NCBI GenBank assembly: GCA_963729875.1
Contig: CAVSPR010000007.1
Coordinates: forward strand, 186,001-250,000
Direction of reading: 5' to 3'
Length of the DNA stretch: 64,000 bases
Source of the DNA: DATBSL01 sp963729875
GTDB taxonomy: Bacteria > Acidobacteriota > Vicinamibacteria > Fen-336
Below, in pieces: positions 34,393 through 42,994 of the stretch. The stretch's first letter is position 1; every line of letters begins with the position of its first letter. The notes under the pieces are model-generated. The model made no database searches. It worked only from the letters and a program-made list of their open reading frames with translations, and was not told where the DNA came from. The position numbers and the translations under genes are program-made.

Positions 34393-35640
34393 CTACCAGC
34401 GCCGCGGGGCGTTCTTCACGCAGCGCACCGTGTCGCGCGCGATCAGCAGCTCCTCGTTCGTCGGGATCACGAAGGTGCGGACGCGGGCGCCCTCGGCGCT
34501 CACGTCGCCCTCCTTCCCGCCCACCGCGGCCTCGTTCTTCGTGCGGTCGAGGAGAATGCCGAGGAAGTCCATGTCCTGGCAGACCCGGGAGCGGACCTCG
34601 GCCGAGTTCTCGCCGATGCCGCCGGTGAAGACGATCGCGTCGGCGCCGTTCATCTGGGCGAGGTAGGACCCGAGGTACTGCTTGACCCGCAGGCAGAAGA
34701 TCTCGACGGCGAGCCGCGCCCGCCGGTCCTCGTGGACGCGCTCCTCCTCGAGCAGCTCGCGCATGTCGTTCGTCAGCCCCGATATGCCGAGGAGGCCGGA
34801 CTGCTTGTTGAGCAGCGCGTCGATCTCCTGGAAGGACATGCCCTCCTTGTGGTGGAGGAACTCGAGGATCGAGGGATCGATGTTGCCGCCGCGGGTGCCC
34901 ATCACGAGGCCCTCGAGCGGGGTGAGGCCCATCGACGTGTTGATCGACTCGCCCTTCTGGATGGCGCAGGCCGAGCAGCCGTTGCCGAGGTGGACGGTGA
35001 TGATGTTGGTCTCCTCGTACGACCTCCCGGTCAGGATCCGGTAGCGGTAGGCCACGTAGCGGTGGGACGTCCCGTGGAAGCCGTACCGCCGGATGCGGTG
35101 CCGCACGTAGAGAGGGTAGGGGATCGCGTAGAGGTAGGACACCTCGGGCATCGTGGAGTGGAACGACGTGTCGAAGACGGCCACCTGCGGCACCCCGGGG
35201 CCGAGGAGCTCGCGGGCGGCGTAGATGCCCTTGAGGTTCGCCGGGTTGTGCAGCGGCGCGAGGTCGATGCAGTCCTCGATCTGGTCCACCACCTCGTCGT
35301 TGATCAGGACCGACCGGGCGAACTTCTCACCGCCGTGCACCGTGCGGTGGCCTACCGCGTGGATGTCGCCGACCGAGGCGATGCCGGGCACGCCGGCCTC
35401 GGGCGAGACAAGCCAGCGCAGCAGGTAGTCGAGGGCCGTGCGGTGGTCGCGCAGCGCCGCCGTGCGCCGCACCGCGGGCTTGCCCTCGACCCGGAAGGTG
35501 ACGAGCGACTCGCTGCCGATCCGCTCGATCAGGCCGCGGGCCAGCTGGCGGTCCGCGTTTCTCTCGATCGTCTCGAGGTCGGTGTCGATGACCTGGAACT
35601 TGAGCGAGGAGCTGCCGGTGTTGAGAACCAGTACGTTCAT
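34393..35640 (-). CDS. ackA: Acetate kinase
   Basis: 415 residues. Opens MNVLVLNTGSSSLKFQVID, with the phosphate-binding Asn7 and Ser10-12 of the ASKHA fold. Further family motifs are VGHRTVHGGEKF, AVFDTSFHSTMPEVSYLYAIP, YGFHGTSHRYVAYR and FTGGIGENSAEVR. It interconverts acetate plus ATP and acetyl phosphate plus ADP in the cytoplasm, the final ATP step of acetate fermentation. No phosphotransacetylase gene is nearby. The ATG has little ribosome-site sequence in front of it. A pseudopilin gene lies upstream in the same direction. Confidence 0.97.
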   Translation of the reverse strand: MNVLVLNTGSSSLKFQVIDTDLETIERNADRQLARGLIERIGSESLVTFRVEGKPAVRRTAALRDHRTALDYLLRWLVSPEAGVPGIASVGDIHAVGHRTVHGGEKFARSVLINDEVVDQIEDCIDLAPLHNPANLKGIYAARELLGPGVPQVAVFDTSFHSTMPEVSYLYAIPYPLYVRHRIRRYGFHGTSHRYVAYRYRILTGRSYEETNIITVHLGNGCSACAIQKGESINTSMGLTPLEGLVMGTRGGNIDPSILEFLHHKEGMSFQEIDALLNKQSGLLGISGLTNDMRELLEEERVHEDRRARLAVEIFCLRVKQYLGSYLAQMNGADAIVFTGGIGENSAEVRSRVCQDMDFLGILLDRTKNEAAVGGKEGDVSAEGARVRTFVIPTNEELLIARDTVRCVKNAPRRW

Positions 35641-35701
35641 GGGCCCATGCTAAAGACGCCGGCCCCGGGGCCGCGAGAGCCAAATGGCTCAGGCGGCACC
35701 G

Positions 35702-35717
35702 GGGCCGTGGACGGCCC
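35702..35717 (-). terminator. Hairpins between the pseudopilin gene and ackA
   Basis: GGGCCG, loop TGGA and CGGCCC form a perfect stem 15 bases past the pseudopilin stop. GAGCC-AAAT-GGCTC (35677-35690) and the palindrome GGCCCCGGGGCC (35661-35672) follow in the same gap. Such a cluster suggests that transcription ends or is processed here before ackA. Confidence 0.4.
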
Positions 35718-35731
35718 GGAGGCGTCCGGGG

Positions 35732-36745
35732 CTACATGTCGCCGTGGGCCGTCGCGAGCGTGGCCTGGGCCGCCCGCGGGGCGATCTCGTTCACCAGCTG
35801 GCCCCGGACGGCGGTGCCGACCGCGCTCGTCGTCTCCCCCGCGAACCGCCCGCCCCCGGTCGCCCGCGCCGAGAGCCGGACGCGCACCCTCCGGACGAGC
35901 GTGTTGTAGTCGGCCGCGGTGGGCGCGGTGCAGTTCGCCCCGCACGTGATCGTCCCCGGGGTGTCGTGCCAGGCGCTCCCGCTGGTGACGATCCCGTTCT
36001 CGTACTGGACCTGCAGGTCCTCGACACCCCTCCCGATGATCTCCCACGTGCTGTTGCCATCGAGGTCGTTCAGCCCGCCGGCCGTGCTCCGCTCCAGGTT
36101 GTGGACGCCGTCCGCGCCCATGTTGATGCGGTAGCGGACGGCCTGGCCGACGAGCATGTACTGGGGCTGCCAGCCGCCGAAGCCACCGGTGGGGTTCACG
36201 AGGGGCGCCTTGCCCGGCGGGAAGACGGCGTGCCCTCCCTTGGTGCCCGGCGGGGAGTCCTCGCACTTGGGATTCGAAGTCCCCGACCCCGGCGCCTCCG
36301 CCCACCGCAGTCCCCAGGTCTGCTGGTCGCCCAGGATCACGAGGGCGGGGAGCTTGTAGCAGGAGGAGAACAGCTCGCGCGTCGTCACCGACTTGCCGGC
36401 CTGGCCGCTGATGGGGCACACGCTCAGCGGCGGGCACTCCGAGGCCATGAAGATCTCGAGGACGTCGGTGCTGGCGCCCCCCGAGCCCATCTGCCCGGTG
36501 CCGTTGAGGTCGTTGGTGAACACCTGGGCGAACTGGGGGACCCCGTACCCCGCTCGGAAGATGTCCTGCGAGATGAGGTCCATCGCCGAGCGGATGTTCT
36601 GCTGGCGGTCGGACAGCTCGGGCTCCCGGCGGAAGGCGCTCTTGCCGGCGGTCACCAGCTGGAACACGGCGCCGGTGATGATGAGCGTGACGGCCATCGC
36701 GACCACCAGCTCGATGAGGCTGAATCCCTTCTCTCTTCCTGCCAC
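35732..36745 (-). CDS. PilW-like type IV pseudopilin (orphan)
   Basis: 337 residues from a GTG chosen because AGGAGG sits five bases upstream and the product then starts VAGREKGFSLIELVVAMAVT, a prepilin leader with the cleavage site G|F and Glu at +5. After the hydrophobic helix comes a beta-rich domain with several Cys. PilW-like minor pilins sit at the pilus tip or prime assembly. No other pilus genes (pilA, pilV, pilX, pilin peptidase) are in the window, so it is an orphan here. It diverges from moxR across a region with an inverted repeat. Confidence 0.85.
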   Translation of the reverse strand: MAGREKGFSLIELVVAMAVTLIITGAVFQLVTAGKSAFRREPELSDRQQNIRSAMDLISQDIFRAGYGVPQFAQVFTNDLNGTGQMGSGGASTDVLEIFMASECPPLSVCPISGQAGKSVTTRELFSSCYKLPALVILGDQQTWGLRWAEAPGSGTSNPKCEDSPPGTKGGHAVFPPGKAPLVNPTGGFGGWQPQYMLVGQAVRYRINMGADGVHNLERSTAGGLNDLDGNSTWEIIGRGVEDLQVQYENGIVTSGSAWHDTPGTITCGANCTAPTAADYNTLVRRVRVRLSARATGGGRFAGETTSAVGTAVRGQLVNEIAPRAAQATLATAHGDM

Positions 36746-36880
36746 GGCGTCCTCCTGGGCCAAGCCCGGGGAGACAGCAAGCAAGGCGCGGGCCACTCAG
36801 CCTACCACCCCAATCTCGAGCCCGATCAGCGATTTGGGCTGTGGATGCCGGGCGGAAGCGGGTCCGGTCCCTGGACTTTT

Positions 36881-36899
36881 CTGTCCGCTTCTCGGACAG
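36881..36899. promoter_or_regulatory. Inverted repeat in the pseudopilin-moxR divergent region
   Basis: CTGTCCG-CTTCT-CGGACAG is a perfect seven-base dyad in the 228-base gap between divergent starts. This looks like an operator for a dimeric regulator, likely serving the MoxR operon promoter (start 36974). No clear -35/-10 pair could be assigned. Confidence 0.45.
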
Positions 36900-36973
36900 G
36901 GCTTATCCGTTACCATTGCGGCGGTGCCGGCGGGCCGGGCGGAAGGGGCCGGCCGGACTTCGCGGGAGGGCGG

Positions 36974-37963
36974 ATGACGGCTGAAGCCACGGGCGGGCGA
37001 GGCGTGCGGCCGGAGACGGGGGGGCTCCCCATCTTCACGCGCCTGATCGACAACGTGAGCCGCGTCATCCTCGGCAAGCACGACGTCATCGAGACGGTGG
37101 TGGCGGCGCTGCTCGCCCGGGGCCACGTGCTCATCGAGGACCTCCCGGGCGTCGGCAAGACGATCCTCGCCCGCGCGATCGCGCTCTCCATCCAGGGCGT
37201 GTACCGCCGCGTGCAGTGCACGCCGGACCTGCTGCCGAGCGACGTGACCGGGGTCTCCATCTACGACCCGAAGGAGATGAAGTTCCTGTTCCGCCAGGGG
37301 CCGGTCTTCTCCAACGTGCTCCTCGTGGACGAGGTCAACCGCGCGACACCCCGCACCCAGGCCGCGTTCCTCGAGGCCATGGAGGAGCGGCAGGTCTCGG
37401 TGGACGGCGTCGCCTACCCGATCGCCAAGCCCTTCTTCCTGATCGCCACCCAGAACCCCATCGAGATGGCGGGCACCTTCCCCCTGCCCGAGGCCCAGCT
37501 CGACCGCTTCATGATGCGCGTCTCGATCGGCTACCCGGCCGACCCGATCGAGGTGGACCTGCTGCGAGCGCAGCGGGAGTTCCACCCGATCCGCGACCTG
37601 CAGCCGGTGATGGACGGCACCCACCTCATGCAGGCCCAGGACGCGGCGCGGCGCGTGTTCGTGCACGACTCGCTCCTGGTCTACGTGCAGCGGCTGGTGT
37701 CCGAGACGCGGCGCCACCCGCACTCCACCTTCGGCGCGAGCCCCCGCGGGTGCCTGGCCCTCGTCCACGTGGCCCAGGCGCTCGCCGCGATCCGCCGCGC
37801 GAGCTTCGTCACCCCCGACCACGTGAAGGCCCTCGCGGTGCCGGTGCTCGCCCACCGCGTGCAGGTGAAGCCTCACGCGCGCGTGCAGGGGGTGGACGGG
37901 CGGCGGGTGGTCGAGGAGGTGCTGCGCAAGGTCGAGGTGCCGGTGGACTTCGAGCCGCGCTAG
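36974..37963 (+). CDS. MoxR-type AAA+ ATPase
   Basis: 329 residues. Walker A GVGKTILARAIA is near residue 60, Walker B LLVDEVNRATPRTQAAFLEAMEE follows, then sensor 1 in IATQNPIEMAGTFPLPEAQLDRF, all typical of the MoxR subfamily. These chaperone-like ATPases work with von Willebrand or DUF58 partners in the maturation of enzymes or envelope complexes. The next gene (DUF58) starts at the shared G of this stop (TAGTG), so the two are translationally coupled. An inverted repeat lies about 75 bases upstream. Confidence 0.95.
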   Translation: MTAEATGGRGVRPETGGLPIFTRLIDNVSRVILGKHDVIETVVAALLARGHVLIEDLPGVGKTILARAIALSIQGVYRRVQCTPDLLPSDVTGVSIYDPKEMKFLFRQGPVFSNVLLVDEVNRATPRTQAAFLEAMEERQVSVDGVAYPIAKPFFLIATQNPIEMAGTFPLPEAQLDRFMMRVSIGYPADPIEVDLLRAQREFHPIRDLQPVMDGTHLMQAQDAARRVFVHDSLLVYVQRLVSETRRHPHSTFGASPRGCLALVHVAQALAAIRRASFVTPDHVKALAVPVLAHRVQVKPHARVQGVDGRRVVEEVLRKVEVPVDFEPR

Positions 37964-39255
37964 TGGACGAGCGCTCTCCCTGGCGGGGCTTCCTGACCGC
38001 GTCCGCCGCGATGGCGGGGCTGCTGGGCTTCGCCAGCGGGTCCGCCGCCCTCGTGGGCTTCGCCGCGGGGTGGGCGCTCCTCCTCGGCCTCGCCTGGCTC
38101 GCGGCGCGCCGGGGCCTCGACGGCCTCGACGTCCAGCGCCGCCTGCCGCCGAGCGCCTTCGAGGGCGACCTGCTGACCGTGGACGTGGCCCTCGAGAACC
38201 ACGCGGGCGGGGACGCCCGCTTCGTCCTGGCCGAGGACCAGTTCGGCGCCGGCCTCGCCGACCGCCAGAGCGTCCTCGAGCCCGGGCCGCTGCCGTCGAT
38301 GCACCGGCGGGTGCTCTCCTACCGCGCCTTCGTGGCCCGCCAGTGGGGCCTCTACACGGTCGGCCCGCTCTCGATCGGCGGCTTCGACCCGCTGGGCCTC
38401 TTCTTCGCCGCCCGCCGGCTGGAGCGGCTGGAGCCGTTCGAGGTCTACCCGCGGGCCACGCTCATCGAGGCGGCGGCCCTGCTCGGGGGCCGCTCGACCC
38501 TCGCCGCCCGCGACGTGACCACGACCGCGGCCGGCCAGAGCCTCCTCTTCCGCGGCGTGCGCGAGTTCGCCGCCGGCGACGACGTGAGGCGCATCCACTG
38601 GCCGGCCACCGCGCGGCGCGGCGCGCCGATGGTGCGCGAGAACGAGCGCGACCTCCAGCCGGTCTTCACGCTGTTCCTCGACCTGGAGCGGCGCGGCCGC
38701 GCGGGCCTCGGCCGCAAGTCGACGCTCGAGTACCTCGTGCGCGTGGGCGCCTCGTTCCTGTGGACGGCCCACCGGCGCGGCGACGCCTTCGGCCTCGTGG
38801 CCGAGTCCGACCGCCTGGTTGTCGTGCCGGCGGCCCAGGGCGAGGCCCACCTGGCCGCCACGCTGCACCAGCTGGTCATCGCCAAGCAGACCGGCACCCG
38901 GCCCCTCGCCGAGGTCGTCTCGCAGAACCGGGAGTTCGCCCCGCCGGGGGCGGCGGCGGCGCTGCTGCTCTCCACGACCGACGTGGACCTCGAGGCCCTC
39001 GGCGAGGCGATCCGCTTCCTGCGGGCTACCGCGGCGCACCCGATCGTCGTCGCCGTGGACGCGCTCGCCTTCCCGCCGGTGGACCGCCCGCCCACGCCGA
39101 TCGAGACCGTGCGCAACCGGCGGGCCGCCCTCGTCGATCTCCTGGTCGAGCTCGACATCCCGGCGGCCGTGCTCGGGCCCGACGACTCGCCCGAGGAGCA
39201 GCTCGCGCGGCCCGACTTCCTCGATCTCTCCCATCCCCCGGGGGCCGGGGCGTGA
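37963..39255 (+). CDS. DUF58 domain membrane protein, MoxR partner
   Basis: 430 residues with a GTG start overlapping the moxR stop. Two helices near the N-terminus (FLTASAAMAGLLGFASG; LVGFAAGWALLLGLAWLAA) are followed by a sandwich-like region, then the DUF58 signature VREFAAGDDVRRIHWPATARRG, and a von Willebrand-like C-terminus. DUF58 proteins act with MoxR ATPases. The role of this pair is not known. The following gene overlaps it by four bases (GTGA). Confidence 0.92.
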   Translation: MDERSPWRGFLTASAAMAGLLGFASGSAALVGFAAGWALLLGLAWLAARRGLDGLDVQRRLPPSAFEGDLLTVDVALENHAGGDARFVLAEDQFGAGLADRQSVLEPGPLPSMHRRVLSYRAFVARQWGLYTVGPLSIGGFDPLGLFFAARRLERLEPFEVYPRATLIEAAALLGGRSTLAARDVTTTAAGQSLLFRGVREFAAGDDVRRIHWPATARRGAPMVRENERDLQPVFTLFLDLERRGRAGLGRKSTLEYLVRVGASFLWTAHRRGDAFGLVAESDRLVVVPAAQGEAHLAATLHQLVIAKQTGTRPLAEVVSQNREFAPPGAAAALLLSTTDVDLEALGEAIRFLRATAAHPIVVAVDALAFPPVDRPPTPIETVRNRRAALVDLLVELDIPAAVLGPDDSPEEQLARPDFLDLSHPPGAGA

Positions 39256-40412
39256 GGGCCCTCAGCGCCTCGGTCCTGTACCTCCTGGCCCTCGACTCCG
39301 TGGCCTGCGCGATGCTGGCCTGGGGACGGACGGGCCAGGCAGAGCTGCTGGGCTGGGCGATCGCCCTCGGCGTCGCGCTCGCGGTCGGAGAGAGGCTGGG
39401 GGAGCCCTTCGCGGTGATCGAGGCCAAGCGCCGGGACCGGATCGCGGTCTTCCTCGGCGTGGTCCAGCTCTCGATGCTGGTCCTCGCGCTCGTGCTCGCC
39501 GCGGGAAGCCCCACCCCGGGCCTCCTCGGCTTCCTGGCCAACGTGCTCTCGGGCTACCAGCTCCTCGTGCTGGCCCTGGCGCGCCTGACGCCCCACGCCC
39601 GCGGGGTCGTGGGCCAGTCGCTCGCCCTCGTCGCGCTCGCCGGCCTGCGCGGTGGTCCGCTCGCGGCGTGGGCCGCGGCCTCGGCCCTGGCCCTGGTGGG
39701 CCTCTACGTCGGCCTCGACCACCACGCGCGCCTCCTCGCCGCCCACCGCCTCGACGACGACCCTCACGCCGGGCGGGCCCTCGCCCTCTCCGCGGCCCTC
39801 GTGCTGCCGGTGGCCCTCGCGGTGGGCCTGGCCGTGCGCGTGGCCTCGCCCGAGGCGCGGCCCGACCCGGCCCCCGAGGTCGCCGACGACAGCTACAAGC
39901 CGATCGACGAGAAGCCGAAGCGCGAGCTCGACACGCGGGCCCTGCGCTCGATGCTGATCACCGGCCTCGTCGGGGCGGTGGGCGTGTACTTCGTGGGCCG
40001 CTGGATCGTGCGCTCGAAGCGCGGCGAGAAGAAGGCGATCGAGACGCCGGAGCCCCTGCGCGGCTCGCTCGAGCGCATCCGGCCCGAGGAGCGGCACCGC
40101 CGCGCCCTGCCGGAGTACCCCGGGCGGCGCGGGAAGGTCGTGCGCGCGTACCTCCGGCTCCTGGGCGCGGCGGAGCGGGCCGGCTTCGCCCGGCGCCCGG
40201 ACGAGACGGCGGCCGAGTTCGCCCGCGCCCTCGACGAGCCGCGCGCGCCCCTCGCGGCCACGACCGACGCCTTCGAGCGGGCCCGCTACTCCGCGCTCGA
40301 GGTGGGGGACGGCGACGTCGCCCGAGCCGAGCGGGACGTCGCGGCGGTCGTCGATCACCTCCAGCGCCGGCCGCCGCGACGGCGACGGGTGGTCAAGGAC
40401 ACCAAGGACTGA
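39252..40412 (+). CDS. Membrane protein with C-terminal DUF4129 domain
   Basis: 386 residues, GTG start overlapping the DUF58 stop. Six or so helices occupy the first 200 residues; one more helix lies near 230-250 (MLITGLVGAVGVYFVGRWI), then a soluble domain matching DUF4129 (GRRGKVVRAYLRLLGAAERAG, then RPDETAAEFARAL). In many bacteria MoxR-DUF58 is joined by a TgpA-like transglutaminase fused to DUF4129. Here the helices and DUF4129 remain but the transglutaminase domain, with its Cys-His-Asp, is absent. Confidence 0.85.
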   Translation: MRALSASVLYLLALDSVACAMLAWGRTGQAELLGWAIALGVALAVGERLGEPFAVIEAKRRDRIAVFLGVVQLSMLVLALVLAAGSPTPGLLGFLANVLSGYQLLVLALARLTPHARGVVGQSLALVALAGLRGGPLAAWAAASALALVGLYVGLDHHARLLAAHRLDDDPHAGRALALSAALVLPVALAVGLAVRVASPEARPDPAPEVADDSYKPIDEKPKRELDTRALRSMLITGLVGAVGVYFVGRWIVRSKRGEKKAIETPEPLRGSLERIRPEERHRRALPEYPGRRGKVVRAYLRLLGAAERAGFARRPDETAAEFARALDEPRAPLAATTDAFERARYSALEVGDGDVARAERDVAAVVDHLQRRPPRRRRVVKDTKD

Positions 40413-40486
40413 GCCGGCGTGCCGGGGGGCGTGTGCTAGACTCCGCCCGCACCAGCCTTTTCCCAGATCCCGAGACGGAGGACGAC

Positions 40487-40855
40487 ATGCTGAAGGGTTT
40501 CCGCGACTTTCTCCTGCGCGGCAACGTGGTGGAGCTCGCCACGGCCGTGATCATCGGCGTCGCCTTCAACGCGGTGGTGGACGGGCTCATCAAGGGGATC
40601 ATCGACCCGCTGATCGCGGTCCTCGCGCCGGGCGATGTGAAGCAGCTCGAGAGCGCGCTGCTCTTCGGCCCCTTCAAGGTCGGGCTCGTCCTCTCGGCTC
40701 TCGTCAACTTCGTGATGAAGGCCGGGGTCGTCTACTTCTTCATCGTGCGCCCCTTCGCCAGCTTCGCGGCGAAGCTCGCCGCGGCCCCGGCCCCGCCGCC
40801 CGCGGACGTGCAGCTCCTCACCGAGATCCGCGACCTCCTGCAGGACCGGAAGTAG
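40487..40855 (+). CDS. mscL: Large-conductance mechanosensitive channel MscL
   Basis: 122 residues, slightly short for the family. MLKGFRDFLLRGNVVELATAV and IIGVAFNAVVDGLIKGIIDPLI are the amphipathic N-terminus and first helix; VNFVMKAGVVYFFIVRPF is the second helix. The short C-terminal bundle ends LLTEIRDLLQDRK. It forms a pentameric inner-membrane pore that opens on osmotic downshock. The start follows GGAGGACGAC. It is 74 bases after the DUF4129 gene with its own leader. Confidence 0.97.
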   Translation: MLKGFRDFLLRGNVVELATAVIIGVAFNAVVDGLIKGIIDPLIAVLAPGDVKQLESALLFGPFKVGLVLSALVNFVMKAGVVYFFIVRPFASFAAKLAAAPAPPPADVQLLTEIRDLLQDRK

Positions 40856-40857
40856 AG

Positions 40858-40871
40858 CCGCCTTCCGGCGG
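40858..40871 (+). terminator. Hairpin between mscL and vapC
   Basis: CCGCC-TTCC-GGCGG is a five-pair stem three bases past the mscL stop, between convergent genes. It has no T run, so the call rests on position. Confidence 0.3.
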
Positions 40872-40922
40872 TCCGGCTACGTAACGGTCCACGAGCAGGG
40901 CGGAGACGGGGGGCCGCCTCGG

Positions 40923-41357
40923 CTACGCCGGGATCACCACCAGGTGCTCGGGGCCTGCGCCCCGGACCGCCTTCAGGGGAATCGACCGGTCGAACGTGGC
41001 GAGGCGGCCGCCGTGGGCGCGGGCCAGCCCCAGCAGGTAGACGTCCGTCAGCTGGCGGTGGCCGACGGAGAGGGTGAACACCCTGGAGTCGCAGAGCGAC
41101 GCGTCGTCGGGCCAGAACGCGTGGTGACCGCTCGAGCGGAACGCCCGGAGGCGGTCGGCGAGATCGGCGGGGCGCCCGGGGGCCGTCGAGTAGGCGGGGT
41201 TCGACAGGACCCGGATGAGGCCGTTCTCGGTCAGGGGGCAGGTGGCCCACCCCGCGGGTTTCTCCGCCCCGAACCAGCCGTGTGCGGCCTCGTGGTGGAC
41301 GTGGTCCGGGTCGAAGAGCGCCACGAGGACGTTGACGTCCAGCAGCGCCGGCTTCAT
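40923..41357 (-). CDS. vapC: VapC-type PIN domain toxin ribonuclease
   Basis: 144 residues. Acidic PIN residues are visible: Asp7 in LLDVNVLVALFD, Glu in CPLTENGLIRV, and Asp in QLTDVYLLGLARAHGGRLATFDR. These bind magnesium for RNA cleavage; tRNA or rRNA is the usual target. Its start overlaps the antitoxin stop by four bases (ATGA), the normal antitoxin-toxin order. A PIN-type toxin of a VapBC module is a confident call, though which RNA it cuts is not known. Confidence 0.92.
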   Translation of the reverse strand: MKPALLDVNVLVALFDPDHVHHEAAHGWFGAEKPAGWATCPLTENGLIRVLSNPAYSTAPGRPADLADRLRAFRSSGHHAFWPDDASLCDSRVFTLSVGHRQLTDVYLLGLARAHGGRLATFDRSIPLKAVRGAGPEHLVVIPA

Positions 41358-41587
41358 GCCTCGTCGCGCAGCCGGTTGACGAGCTCGAGCGTGGGCTTGG
41401 GGCCGCCGGCCGGACGCCGGGCCAGCAGCGGAACCCCGTTGCGCACCCGGCGCCTCCCCTTCGGCTCGAGCGCCTTGCGGGCGAGCTCGGAGAGGACCTT
41501 GCCGGCCGTCGAGCCCCGGTTGGCCGCCAGGTCTTTCGCCGCCTGCAGGACATCGTCGTCGATCTCGAGGGTGGTCCTCACCGGCAT
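41354..41587 (-). CDS. vapB: VapB-type antitoxin
   Basis: 77 residues from the ATG at 41587. MPVRTTLEIDDDVLQAAKDLA is a ribbon-helix-helix DNA-binding start; the C-terminal part (KPTLELVNRLRDEA) would bind the toxin. In-frame GTG 41602 and ATG 41599 are possible earlier starts, and no good ribosome site precedes any of them, so translation may be leaderless. VapB normally represses its own operon together with VapC; three tandem seven-base repeats lie directly upstream. Confidence 0.88.
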   Translation of the reverse strand: MPVRTTLEIDDDVLQAAKDLAANRGSTAGKVLSELARKALEPKGRRRVRNGVPLLARRPAGGPKPTLELVNRLRDEA

Positions 41588-41608
41588 AGCATCATGCATC
41601 ACGCATCA
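41588..41608 (-). repeat. Three tandem heptamers upstream of vapB, candidate operator
   Basis: On the minus strand TGATGCG, TGATGCA and TGATGCT follow each other without gap and end at the ATG of vapB. TTGACA (41616-41611) is just upstream. A ribbon-helix-helix repressor could bind such direct repeats for autoregulation; that is inference. Confidence 0.45.
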
Positions 41609-41784
41609 GATGTCAAGATCGTCCGGCGGCCGCGGCGGTCGCGCCCATGATGGCCCCGACTCGCGGCTTCGTCGCCATCAAGGTGCTGCCGGCGGAGAAG
41701 GGGGGCACCTCGCTCTTTCCCCGGCGACGCCGACCGCGAGGGGAGTGAGCCTGTCTCCTCCGTCGGCCGGGATACAATGGATAT

Positions 41785-41800
41785 TCTCCGTACCCGGAGA
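41785..41800 (+). promoter_or_regulatory. Hairpin at the Shine-Dalgarno of hmgA
   Basis: TCTCCG-TACC-CGGAGA is a perfect six-pair stem; its 3' arm is part of GGAGAGGTGA, the ribosome site of hmgA. GATACAAT (41771-41778), a possible -10 element, lies just upstream. It could be a repressor site or a translation control hairpin for the whole operon. Confidence 0.4.
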
Positions 41801-41805
41801 GGTGA

Positions 41806-42978
41806 ATGCCCATCTACCAGCAGCTGGGGCGCGTGCCCCGCAAGCGCCACGTCGCGTTCCGCAAGGACGACGGGTCGCTCTACTACGAGGAGCTCGTCGG
41901 GAACCAGGGGTTCACCGGCCCCTCCTCGCTCCTCTACCACCTGAGGCTGCCCACCGCGGTCGCGAGCGTGCGGCCGGTCCGCGGCCTCGGCTGGGTGGCG
42001 GAGCCGGAGCGCCTGCTGCGCCACCGGCACTTCCGGACGGCCGGGCTCGACACCGGCCCGAGCGCCGTGCTCGACCGCGTGCCGCTGCTCTTCAACGCCG
42101 ACGTCGCGATCTCGATGGCCCGCCCCCGCAAGGAGGACGCCTTCCACTACCGCAACGGGCAGGGGGACGAGGTCGTCTTCGTGGTCGAGGGCGGCGGCGT
42201 CCTCGAGTCGTCCTTCGGCGACCTCCCCTATCGCCCCGGCGACTACGTCGTGATCCCGCGGGGCATCCTGCACCGCTGGCGGCTCGGGACCGGGCCCCAC
42301 CGCCTGCTCGTGATCGAGAGCGCCGGCTACGTGCGCACGCCGAAGCGCTACCGCAACGAGCACGGCCAGCTCACCGAGATGGCGCCCTTCTCCGAGCGGG
42401 ACATCCGCCGGCCGGAAGCGCTCGTCACCCGCGACGAGACCGGCGAGTTCCCGGTCGTGGTCAAGAGCGGCAACCGCCTCGTCGAGATGGTGATGCCCCA
42501 CCACCCGTTCGACGTCGTGGGCTGGGACGGCTACTACTACCCGTGGGCGTTCAGCATCCACGACTTCGAGCCGCGGGTCGGCCGGGTGCACCTGCCGCCC
42601 CCGGTGCACCAGACGTTCGAGGGCGAGGGCTGGGTGCTCTGCTCCTTCTGCCCGCGCCCGTACGACTTCGAGAAGGACGCGGTGGCCGCGCCCTACAGCC
42701 ACCAGAACGTGATGTCGGACGAGGTGCTCTTCTACGCGAACGCCGAGTTCATGAGCCGCAAGGGCATCGAGCTCGGCTCGATCACGCTGCACCCCGACGG
42801 GCTCCCCCACGGGCCGCAGCCGGGCAAGACCGAGGAGTCGGTCGGGGCGAAGGCCACGAACGAGCTCGCGGTCATGATCGACACCTTCCGGCCCCTCCTC
42901 GTGAGCCGCGAGGCGCTCGCGATCGAGGACGCCACGTACCAGACGCTCGTGGCTCGAGCCCTCCCGCGAGCTGCCTGA
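41806..42978 (+). CDS. hmgA: Homogentisate 1,2-dioxygenase
   Basis: 390 residues. The cupin iron ligands are placed by H299 with the acidic pair D305-E306 (YSHQNVMSDEVLFY) and H335 in GLPHGPQPG, matching the His-Glu-His set of this enzyme. It opens the homogentisate ring with O2 to give maleylacetoacetate, in the cytoplasm. The start follows GGAGAGGTGA. It leads a cluster with orfX, fahA and hpd in one direction with gaps of 16, overlap, and 9 bases, so it is one tyrosine/phenylalanine degradation operon. Confidence 0.95.
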   Translation: MPIYQQLGRVPRKRHVAFRKDDGSLYYEELVGNQGFTGPSSLLYHLRLPTAVASVRPVRGLGWVAEPERLLRHRHFRTAGLDTGPSAVLDRVPLLFNADVAISMARPRKEDAFHYRNGQGDEVVFVVEGGGVLESSFGDLPYRPGDYVVIPRGILHRWRLGTGPHRLLVIESAGYVRTPKRYRNEHGQLTEMAPFSERDIRRPEALVTRDETGEFPVVVKSGNRLVEMVMPHHPFDVVGWDGYYYPWAFSIHDFEPRVGRVHLPPPVHQTFEGEGWVLCSFCPRPYDFEKDAVAAPYSHQNVMSDEVLFYANAEFMSRKGIELGSITLHPDGLPHGPQPGKTEESVGAKATNELAVMIDTFRPLLVSREALAIEDATYQTLVARALPRAA

Positions 42979-42994
42979 GCCGGCGGGACGAGAA

